Shown here in pieces: positions 1 through 5,675 of a stretch of 7,491 nt of DNA. Position numbers and translations under genes: made by a program. How positions within the stretch are numbered: the stretch's first letter is position 1; each line of letters begins with the position of its first letter. This DNA is from Clostridia bacterium (GTDB lineage: Bacteria > Bacillota > Clostridia > Peptostreptococcales > Anaerovoracaceae): assembly GCA_024403005.1 (NCBI GenBank), contig JAKSSQ010000085.1, positions 1 to 7,491 of the forward strand. The letters run 5' to 3'. A model generated the notes under the pieces. The model had not been told where the DNA came from. It saw only the letters and a list, made by a program, of their open reading frames with translations, and did no database searches.

Positions 1-1077
1 GACGGTAATGTTGGGAGTTACGCCCTTGCCGTCGATTTGGTCACCGTCGGGAGTAAGGAAATAGTAAATGGAAAGCTTAAAATAGCTGTCCTGAACCGTT
101 GAAATTACAGTCTGCGCAACGCCTTTGCCGTAAGTTGCAGTACCTACGAGAGTTGCTGCTCCGCGGCCCTTAAGAGCTGCAGCCAGAAGCTCTGTAGCGC
201 TGGCAGATTCGTTGTTTATAAGAAGGACTACAGGCACCTGGGCATTATTGTCCGCAGTGGACTTAACGACCTGTATTGTCTTGCCCTGGCGCACGAAGGA
301 GGAGATGATTCCTTCGCTGTGGATAAGGTAGTCTGCCACATCTACAGCCGCGCCGAGAAGTCCGCCGCCGTTGTCGCGCACATCGAGAACCAGACCTGTC
401 ATGCCCTGTTCGATAAGGTCTTCGTAAGCAGCCTTAAAGCTTTCGAAGGTGTGGGAATCGAAGGAATCGATCTTAATGTAGCCCTTGCTGCCTTCCAGCA
501 TCTTATAGGACACTGTCTTTGTGCTTATGGTGGTTCTTCTGACCGTAAATACCTTGTTTATACCGTCTCTGTCTACGGTAATTGTAACAGTGGAGCCTTC
601 CGTGCCGCGTATCATGTCCGCAACTTCGGAGCTTTCCATCTGGGTAACGTCAACATTTCCGACCTTTAAGAGGTAGTCGCCGGTCTTTATGCCTGCGTTA
701 TACGCCGGTGACCCAAGGACCGTGCTTGTAATGAGCAGTCCGCCGCCGGTCTTGCGGATTACCACGCCTATGCCCTGGTATTCTTCGTCCAGGTCTGTGG
801 TAACCAGGTTTAAACCGTCTTCTATTGGGGTCACGTACTTGGACCATCTGTCGCCTAAGCTGTCGAAAAGGCCCTTAAAGATGCCGTTGAACATGGTGTC
901 CAGGTCGGTTTCGTCCTTATAGTTTTCACGGATTTCCTCGATGAGTTCCTGCAGCCCGCTTATCCTGTACTTTAAAGGGGTTTCGCCGTAAAAGAAGGAC
1001 GCGCCGAAGCACTGCCCTGTGCAGGAAAAGACAAGAGCGAGGCACAATATTACCGCTGTAAACTTACTGCGCTTCAT
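1..1077 (-). CDS. S41 family carboxyl-terminal processing peptidase, second tandem copy (3' end outside window)
   Basis: Translation gives 359 codons to the window edge with no stop, so the C-terminus is missing. The protein is an exported serine protease of the CtpA/CtpB (tail-specific protease) family, expected to act outside the membrane. Residues 1-26 form a signal sequence (MKRSK, then a hydrophobic run). It contains a lipobox-like VFSC ending at Cys19, and a possible signal peptidase I site at FGA26. Residues about 98-172 form a PDZ domain (GIGVVI, GSPAYNAGIKTGD). The peptidase core follows, with LDVRDNGGG at 231-239. By alignment with Prc/CtpB the catalytic residues are Ser293 (in SASATE), Lys318 (YGKG) and Gln322. 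The 25-residue Ser-Lys spacing is the family norm, so the enzyme looks active. The ATG overlaps the end of the upstream S41 gene by 14 nt and has GGAGG at 1087-1091, 9 nt away, inside that gene. Whether it carries a PG-binding tail like its neighbour cannot be seen. Family assignment is firm; the substrate is unknown. Confidence 0.93.
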   Translation of the reverse strand, partial: MKRSKFTAVILCLALVFSCTGQCFGASFFYGETPLKYRISGLQELIEEIRENYKDETDLDTMFNGIFKGLFDSLGDRWSKYVTPIEDGLNLVTTDLDEEYQGIGVVIRKTGGGLLITSTVLGSPAYNAGIKTGDYLLKVGNVDVTQMESSEVADMIRGTEGSTVTITVDRDGINKVFTVRRTTISTKTVSYKMLEGSKGYIKIDSFDSHTFESFKAAYEDLIEQGMTGLVLDVRDNGGGLLGAAVDVADYLIHSEGIISSFVRQGKTIQVVKSTADNNAQVPVVLLINNESASATELLAAALKGRGAATLVGTATYGKGVAQTVISTVQDSYFKLSIYYFLTPDGDQIDGKGVTPNITV

Positions 1078-2545
1078 TAGCAAGAACCTCCAATGCTTTC
1101 TTAAGCTGCTTGTCTTCGGAATCTCCGAAGAGGAACTCGTTATATGCTCTTTCTACAAGTCCGATAGTGCAGAAATCCAGAGCGCCGTAGGGGCAGACCT
1201 TGTACTGAGCCTGGATTTTCTTTAAAGCTTCTGCAGTTTTAGCGTCTACAACTGCAGTTTTATCCACATCGTAGCCCATTACTGCAAGTCTCTGCTGGGC
1301 AGCGAGAACGTTTAATCCGCGTTCACCGACCTTGTACTTTTTGCCTTCGTCCATGGGCAGAACGGATGCTGCGATTTCCGCAATTTTATCCGAATTGTAG
1401 CCGCAGGAATTGTAAACAACGTAGTCCGGGGAAACGCCGACACCGTCGATTTTCTGGCCGTTTGGACGCAGGAAGTAGTAAACAGTAAGCTTCATGCTGC
1501 CTTCGCCTTCGATGCCTACGACGCTCTGTGCGCAGCCCTTTCCGTAGGTCTTATTGCCTACGAGCACGGCTGTCTTGCTGTCCTGAAGAGCTGCTGCCAG
1601 GCATTCGGATGCGCTGGCGGTGTTGCCGTTAATAAGCACTGCCATGGGCACTTTATTGGTGTTATTGTTTACGGAATTAAAGGTTTCTACGATGTTGCCC
1701 TGTTGTTCGTACATGGTAATTACGCCTTCGGGCATGAGCGCATCCGCGATTTTAAGAGCGCTGGACATAATGCCGCCGCCGTTGTCGCGAAGGTCCATGA
1801 CCAGCTTCTGAGCCCCCTGAGACATCAGAAGAAGCCTTACGATATTGAATTCCTTTGCAGTGCTGCTGGTAAAGGAAGAAATCTTTATGTAGCCTACGCC
1901 GTCCTCGAGCATGGACCAGGAAACGGACTGAGCAGAGAGGTTTTCTCTCTTGATCGTATAGGTTTGCTCTGTACCATCTTCGTGCAGAACCATAATATTA
2001 ACTTCCGTGCCGGCCTCGCCTCTCGTGCGGGTGGAAACCTCCTCCAGCGCAAATCCGTGTACGCTGGTGCCGTCCACTTTGGTAACAATGTCCCCTGCCC
2101 TGATTCCTGCTGCAAAAGCGGGTCCCAGGCTGTGGACATCCTTAATCATGGTCCAGCCGTCCATTTTAATAAAGGTGACGCCAATTCCTGCGTAATTCTT
2201 TTCGATGGAACTTACGAAAGCCTCCCCATTGGGGTCATTGGGATAAAAAACGGACCACCTGTCGAGAGAATCGAAGACGCCGCCGTAAGCAGCGTCTATC
2301 AGGTCGTCCACCTTAATTTCGTCTTTATAATTGTCGTGAATGTAAAGCAGCAGGTCAGACAGGGAAGCAAGGCGCTTTACAGCGAGCTGCTGTTCTTCTG
2401 CGCTGGCTGCGTAAACCACAAAATTCGTTCCGCCGTAAGCAAAAGCGGATAAAACGTACATGCCGGACATAAGCAGCATGGCGATTACAAGGATAACAGC
2501 CAGAATTCTGGCTACCATCTTTGTTCTTCTTTCAGATCTTCTCAT
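1064..2545 (-). CDS. S41 family carboxyl-terminal processing peptidase with C-terminal peptidoglycan-binding-like domain
   Basis: A 493-residue exported or membrane-anchored serine protease of the CtpA/CtpB family, close to the size of the Bacillus subtilis homologues. Residues 11-36 are a hydrophobic segment after a basic start (MRRSERRTK). An AFA motif at 34-36 could be a signal peptidase I site; otherwise the segment is an anchor. Residues about 70-105 match the N-terminal family helix region (DNYKDE, SLDRWS). A PDZ domain covers about 119-190 (GIGVTF, GPAFAAGIRAGD). The core carries DLRDNGGG at 251-258. Catalytic residues by alignment are Ser311 (TASASE), Lys336 (YGKG) and Gln340. Residues about 404-470 (VGERGLNVLAAQQRLAVMGY onward) resemble a PG_binding_1 helical domain. 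This suggests attachment to the wall, which is inference. The start has GGAGG at 2551-2555 with 5-nt spacing. The gene lies 17 nt after the DUF1934 gene and overlaps the next S41 gene by 14 nt. Such proteases process signalling or envelope proteins; this one's target is not evident. Confidence 0.95.
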   Translation of the reverse strand: MRRSERRTKMVARILAVILVIAMLLMSGMYVLSAFAYGGTNFVVYAASAEEQQLAVKRLASLSDLLLYIHDNYKDEIKVDDLIDAAYGGVFDSLDRWSVFYPNDPNGEAFVSSIEKNYAGIGVTFIKMDGWTMIKDVHSLGPAFAAGIRAGDIVTKVDGTSVHGFALEEVSTRTRGEAGTEVNIMVLHEDGTEQTYTIKRENLSAQSVSWSMLEDGVGYIKISSFTSSTAKEFNIVRLLLMSQGAQKLVMDLRDNGGGIMSSALKIADALMPEGVITMYEQQGNIVETFNSVNNNTNKVPMAVLINGNTASASECLAAALQDSKTAVLVGNKTYGKGCAQSVVGIEGEGSMKLTVYYFLRPNGQKIDGVGVSPDYVVYNSCGYNSDKIAEIAASVLPMDEGKKYKVGERGLNVLAAQQRLAVMGYDVDKTAVVDAKTAEALKKIQAQYKVCPYGALDFCTIGLVERAYNEFLFGDSEDKQLKKALEVLANEAQ

Positions 2546-2562
2546 TTGCCCCTCCGGATGGT

Positions 2563-3012
2563 CTAATTGCTGTGCATTATTTCAATATCCAGCTTGTTGC
2601 GGGCCTCCATAAGGCCTCTTAAGCTTATGTTGTAGTCGATGGACAGGCTCTGGTTTCCGTTTTCATTCTGAACGAGGTTCGTAACGTCGTTGGTAAGCAG
2701 TTCCATGCCCACGCTTCCGTAAGGAGTTTCGTACATGCCGAAGAATCTTTCGCCCTTTTTGAATTCCATTTCGGTCTTCTGAGCCATATGGCCGCCGCTT
2801 CTGCTCATTCTTACCTTGTCCTTGGTAATGGTAAGGGAAGTTGTGCAGCCGTCCATGCCGGAAAGTTCGCTTTCTTCGTATTTAATGAAGGTAGTAGTAC
2901 CTCTGGTAAAGAGCTGTCCTGCTGTAATGAATTCCATAACGTCGCTCTGCTTTTCTTCCGCGCCGTTCTGGGTGACAGTCTTACCTGTTATTTTCAGCAT
3001 TATATCTTTCAT
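2563..3012 (-). CDS. DUF1934 (YwiB-like) domain protein
   Basis: A small soluble protein (149 residues from the start chosen here) with no signal peptide or membrane segment. It matches the DUF1934 family from memory of its pattern: a first strand near MLKITG, FIKYEE, TTSLTITKDKVRMSRSG, a Met- and Glu-rich strand ending in FKKGE, YETPYGSVGMELLT, and a closing strand LSIDYNISL. The family is thought to fold as a calycin-like beta-barrel and has no assigned reaction; I can add none. The gene starts inside the end of ddl. An ATG at 3018 would leave only 1 nt after the GGAG at 3020-3023. The ATG at 3012 has a 7-nt spacing and begins MKDIMLKITG, so I prefer it. A third in-frame ATG at 3000 has no good ribosome site. 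The position between ddl and two wall-type proteases suggests an envelope-related role, but that is context only. Confidence 0.85.
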   Translation of the reverse strand: MKDIMLKITGKTVTQNGAEEKQSDVMEFITAGQLFTRGTTTFIKYEESELSGMDGCTTSLTITKDKVRMSRSGGHMAQKTEMEFKKGERFFGMYETPYGSVGMELLTNDVTNLVQNENGNQSLSIDYNISLRGLMEARNKLDIEIMHSN

Positions 3013-3961
3013 ATCCATACTCCACTATTTTGTCGATGATTTCCGAATACTTGTAGCCTGCAGCCATCATTAATCTGGGGAACATGCTTATGGAAGTAAA
3101 TCCGGGAATCGCGTTGATTTCGTTAATATAGATTTCTTCTGTATCTTTATCCATAAGGAAATCCACTCTTGCAAAGCCGCAGCAGCCCAGTGCCTTATAA
3201 GCTTTCTTAGCCATTTCCTTAATGTTTTCTTCCTGCTCTGCCGTAATAGGAGCGGGAACCAGGAGTTCACTCGTGTCGTCCTTATACTTTGCGTCGTAGT
3301 CGTAAAACTTTGCCTTGGGCACGATTTCTCCGACTCTTCCGCAGATTAAATCGTAGTTTCCCATAACTGCAGACTCGATTTCCCTGCAGTTAATGCCCTG
3401 TTCTACCAGAAGGCGGCTGTCGTACTTTGCAGCCAGAGCCAGGGCTTCTGCCAGGTCTTCTTTTCTTTCGACCTTGGTAATTCCTACGGATGACCCCATG
3501 TTAGACGGTTTTACGAACAAGGGGAACTTAAGGGAAGAAACTATGCGTTCCTCCAGTTCGGGGCAGATGTCTTTAACGTCGAAATCCACATAGGGTGCCT
3601 GGGGCAGACCTGCGGTTTCGAAGACTTTCTTTGCCACAATTTTGTCCATGGCTACTGCGCAGCCGAGCACTCCGCTGCCGCCGTAGGGGATGTTCATAAG
3701 CTGGAGCATGCCCTGCACCGTTCCGTCCTCGCCGTTGGGGCCGTGAAGGATGGGGAGCGCAAAATCTGCAAAGTCCTTAATCTGCCAGGGGCTGATTGGG
3801 TCACTGCCAGTGAACCAATTGCCTTCCTTATCGATAAAAACTTCGGTAATTTCGTAGCGCTCGGGGTCCATTGCGCTTATTACGGATCTGGCGGAGACTA
3901 CGGAAACTTCGTGCTCGCCGGATTTGCCGCCGTATATTACTGCAACTCTTGTCTTTTCCAT
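2981..3961 (-). CDS. ddl: D-alanine--D-alanine ligase
   Basis: A cytoplasmic ATP-grasp enzyme that joins two D-alanines to make the dipeptide for the peptidoglycan stem. It has 326 residues, within the usual 300-370. Family motifs appear in order: YGGKSGEHEVS (10-20, with the substrate-binding Glu), HGPNGEDG (73-80), the ATP-binding KPSNMGSSVG (151-160), DYDAKY (221-226), ARVDFLM (264-270) and the metal-binding INEINAIPGFTS (279-290). The omega-loop AKY is intact, with Tyr226 corresponding to Tyr216 of E. coli DdlB. This supports a true D-Ala-D-Ala ligase and argues against a VanA-type D-lactate ligase. The ATG has AGGA at 3967-3970 with 5-nt spacing and lies 17 nt after hslO. The 3' end overlaps the DUF1934 gene. 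All key motifs are present, so the enzyme should be functional. Confidence 0.96.
   Translation of the reverse strand: MEKTRVAVIYGGKSGEHEVSVVSARSVISAMDPERYEITEVFIDKEGNWFTGSDPISPWQIKDFADFALPILHGPNGEDGTVQGMLQLMNIPYGGSGVLGCAVAMDKIVAKKVFETAGLPQAPYVDFDVKDICPELEERIVSSLKFPLFVKPSNMGSSVGITKVERKEDLAEALALAAKYDSRLLVEQGINCREIESAVMGNYDLICGRVGEIVPKAKFYDYDAKYKDDTSELLVPAPITAEQEENIKEMAKKAYKALGCCGFARVDFLMDKDTEEIYINEINAIPGFTSISMFPRLMMAAGYKYSEIIDKIVEYGYERYNAENNR
3020..3023 (-). promoter_or_regulatory. Ribosome binding site of the DUF1934 gene, inside ddl
   Basis: The minus strand reads GGAG here, within the last codons of ddl. It sits 7 nt from the ATG at 3012 but only 1 nt from the ATG at 3018, and so favours the inner start. 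Ribosomes finishing ddl would pass over it, which suggests translational coupling (inference). Confidence 0.6.
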
Positions 3962-3978
3962 GTCTGTCCTTTCCGGTT

Positions 3979-4881
3979 CTACCTTACCGTAGCGTACTTA
4001 AGGAGTTCTACCAGTTCGTCTTCCGTAAAGTTGTATTTCTTTCTGCAGAACTGGCAGGTGAGCTCTGCGCCCTTATCTTCTTCGATAATCTGGGTAAGGT
4101 CGTCCTTGCCGATGGAAACCAGGGCTTGAGCCATGCGTTCCTTGCTGCATCCGCAGAGCCAGGAGATGTTTCTTTCTTCCAGAACTCTGGGCTTATATTC
4201 TTCCGGCATGGATGCGAAGATGATGTCCAGAAGCTTATAGAGGTCTTCTCCCGCGTCGTCGATAAGGAGAGTTAAGTCGTCCATAAGGGTAAGGAGTTCT
4301 TCCAGCTTGTCCAGACAGTTTTCGTCTGCGTTGGGCAGAACCTGAACGATTAAGCCGCCTGCGTGGGCAACGTGAGTTCTGTCGGGAGTAAAGCGTACGC
4401 CGAGGGCAACGCCGGAGGGCTGCTGTTCGGATACTGCGAAATACTGGGTAATATCCAGGGCAATTTCGCCGGAAACGAGGGGAATTGTGCCTACATAGGG
4501 TTCCTTAAGGCCTAAATCCTTAATAACCGTAAGGCTGCCCTTGCCGATGGCTGCACCTACGTTGAGGTGTCCGTCGGGTCTGGGAGGCAGCTCCACTGCG
4601 GGGTTTACGATGTAGCCCTTAACCTGACCCATTGCATTAGCTGTTGCGAGCACCTGCTCTGCCGGGCCGTCGCCCTTGAACTGCACTGTAAGCTTATCGC
4701 CCATTCCCTTGAGCATGAGGCCCATCAGGCCGGATGCGGTAAGGGTTCTGCCGAGGGCTGCAGCTGCAGTTGTGGAGCATTCGTGGATCTGCATGGCGTG
4801 GTCGCACATTTCCGTTGTAATTGTAAGGTAAACGCGGTAGCTTCCGCTGTTATCAACCGCGATAATTGTATTGTTCTGCAT
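3979..4881 (-). CDS. hslO: Hsp33 redox-regulated chaperone
   Basis: A cytoplasmic holdase that is inactive when reduced and zinc-bound. Oxidation (hypochlorite, or peroxide with heat) opens it so it can bind unfolding proteins. It has 300 residues, typical for the family. The N-terminal globular domain starts AVDNSGSYRVYLTITTEMCDHA-like and contains the conserved AAALGRTL (40-47) and KGDGP (69-73) stretches. The C-terminal redox switch is complete: Cys243 and Cys245 (CGC), then 30 residues, then Cys276 and Cys279 (CQFC), giving the CxC-x30-CxxC zinc site. The start has AGAAGG at 4891-4896, 9 nt upstream. It is the first gene of the minus-strand operon and has its own promoter (4922-4949). It is followed 17 nt later by ddl. 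A redox chaperone at the head of a cell-wall operon is a notable pairing, though Hsp33 itself has no wall role that I know of. Confidence 0.96.
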   Translation of the reverse strand: MQNNTIIAVDNSGSYRVYLTITTEMCDHAMQIHECSTTAAAALGRTLTASGLMGLMLKGMGDKLTVQFKGDGPAEQVLATANAMGQVKGYIVNPAVELPPRPDGHLNVGAAIGKGSLTVIKDLGLKEPYVGTIPLVSGEIALDITQYFAVSEQQPSGVALGVRFTPDRTHVAHAGGLIVQVLPNADENCLDKLEELLTLMDDLTLLIDDAGEDLYKLLDIIFASMPEEYKPRVLEERNISWLCGCSKERMAQALVSIGKDDLTQIIEEDKGAELTCQFCRKKYNFTEDELVELLKYATVR

Positions 4882-4921
4882 ATATGTAAACCTTCTTTCG
4901 CGAGAGTTTTCTGAATAAATA

Positions 4922-4949
4922 ATTATATCATAAAATGCGCTGTTTTAAA
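4922..4949 (-). promoter_or_regulatory. Sigma-A-type promoter of the hslO-ddl-S41 operon
   Basis: On the minus strand the -10 element is a perfect TATAAT (4922-4927) preceded by TGA, giving an extended TGnTATAAT -10. A 16-nt spacer leads to TTTAAA (4944-4949), four of six matches to TTGACA. Transcription should start near 4915, leaving a leader of roughly 35 nt. The leader is too short for a riboswitch. Confidence 0.72.
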
Positions 4950-4950
4950 T

Positions 4951-4979
4951 AAAAAAGCGAAGAGCGGGGAGCCCTTCGC
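4951..4979 (-). terminator. Intrinsic terminator of the Lrp/AsnC-family gene
   Basis: On the minus strand GCGAAGGGC pairs with GCTCTTCGC (9 bp with one G-U) around a TCCCC loop, followed by six Ts at 4951-4956. It begins 13 nt after the regulator's stop codon. The T-run lies one base from the -35 element of the hslO promoter. Confidence 0.9.
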
Positions 4980-4992
4980 ATTGGATTCACAT

Positions 4993-5454
4993 TTACTTTG
5001 TAACAACTGGCGGAACACTGTGTCTGCACTTGATGGAAGACAGGATTACGTTGGTCTGAGTGTGCTTGATGCAGTCCAGACTCTTGATCTTGTTCATGAG
5101 CTTTTCCAGAGAAGTGGTGTTCTTTGTTGTAATCTTCAGGATGTAGTCGTATTCGCCGGTAATGTAGTGGCATTCCAGAATTTCGCCGGAATCCTGAGTG
5201 AGCTTGTTGAATTCATCTGTGTGTGAAGGGTCTTCCATGCTGATCATCATGAATACGGACAGCTCGTTTTCCATAGCGGAAGGATTTAAAACTGCTGTGT
5301 ACTGTTCGATGATGCCGGAGCTTTCCATCTTCTTGAGTCTTTCACTTACTGCGGAAAGGGAAAGGTTAACCTGCTTGGAGAGTTCGGAAATGGAGATTCT
5401 CGCATTCTGCTGGAGAGATTCCAGAATTTTTACATCTATAATATCTAAGGTCAT
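4993..5454 (-). CDS. Lrp/AsnC family transcriptional regulator
   Basis: A 153-residue DNA-binding protein, the standard size for the family. Residues 4-50 form the winged helix-turn-helix: LDIIDVKILESLQQNARISI, then ELSKQVNLSLSAVSERLKKMESSGII. Residues about 65-140 form the RAM effector and oligomer domain, with the conserved glycine-aspartate stretch TGEYDYILKI (99-108) and the closing VILSSIK. Members usually form octamers and respond to an amino acid; the ligand and targets cannot be read from this sequence. The gene is monocistronic, with its own promoter, an ideal AAAGGAGG ribosome site 6 nt from ATG, and a strong terminator. It is divergent from glnS across 221 nt and upstream of, but transcriptionally separate from, the hslO operon. 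Autoregulation is common in the family and is plausible here, given repeats near its promoter. Confidence 0.93.
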   Translation of the reverse strand: MTLDIIDVKILESLQQNARISISELSKQVNLSLSAVSERLKKMESSGIIEQYTAVLNPSAMENELSVFMMISMEDPSHTDEFNKLTQDSGEILECHYITGEYDYILKITTKNTTSLEKLMNKIKSLDCIKHTQTNVILSSIKCRHSVPPVVTK

Positions 5455-5481
5455 ATTGTGCCTCCTTTGTTTACTGCTATA

Positions 5482-5510
5482 ATATTAGCAAAATAATCAC
5501 GGACATTCAA
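5482..5510 (-). promoter_or_regulatory. Promoter of the Lrp/AsnC-family gene
   Basis: Minus-strand TTGAAT (5505-5510), 17-nt spacer, TAATAT (5482-5487). Each element matches four to five of the six consensus bases and the spacing is optimal. The leader would be only about 20 nt, followed by AAAGGAGG (5461-5468). An overlapping TATTAT at 5479-5484 is an alternative -10. Confidence 0.55.
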
Positions 5511-5530
5511 TAGATTTGCCGAAATAATCA
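5486..5530. promoter_or_regulatory. Candidate Lrp-type operator: phased 9-nt direct repeat
   Basis: AAATAATCA occurs at 5491-5499 and again at 5522-5530, a 31-nt period or about three helical turns. The first copy falls in the spacer of the regulator's own promoter. Positions 5486-5500 match the E. coli Lrp consensus at about 11 of 15 positions. The region is AT-rich, so short repeats can arise by chance. Binding by the adjacent regulator is inference. Confidence 0.3.
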
Positions 5531-5609
5531 AAGTAAAAATTATGATTGGTGCGCAATTGACTATTGATATTACGGCTGGCGCGGAGCGCGCATTGGGTCA
5601 AACATTTGC

Positions 5610-5639
5610 TTTACACATCTGGAAATGTTGAGGTATAAT
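5610..5639 (+). promoter_or_regulatory. Promoter of glnS
   Basis: TTTACA (5610-5615), 18-nt spacer, perfect TATAAT (5634-5639): eleven of twelve consensus bases. The predicted leader is about 30 nt and carries AAAGGAGG (5663-5670), 5 nt from ATG. There is no room for a T-box leader, so tRNA-sensing control of the usual kind is not supported. Confidence 0.75.
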
Positions 5640-5675
5640 TTAATTTATTAAACGACACTATTAAAGGAGGAAAAG

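Noticed and set aside
319..669. Plus-strand open frame opposite the partial S41 gene
   Set aside because: The minus strand keeps one unbroken S41 reading frame with PDZ and core motifs throughout, so this is a shadow.
1..1077. A possible pseudogene or frameshifted S41 copy
   Set aside because: The frame is intact for all 359 codons with correctly spaced catalytic residues. The missing end is only due to the window edge.
1703..2452. A 249-codon plus-strand open frame opposite the S41 peptidase
   Set aside because: The opposite strand encodes clear PDZ and catalytic motifs. This frame has no recognisable domain or ribosome binding site.
2981..3961. A VanA-type D-Ala-D-Lac ligase (glycopeptide resistance)
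   Set aside because: The omega-loop AKY with its tyrosine is intact and no vanH or vanX gene is adjacent, so a housekeeping ligase is the better call.
5640..5675. A T-box or other riboswitch upstream of glnS
   Set aside because: The promoter is at 5610-5639, leaving a leader of about 30 nt, which is too short.
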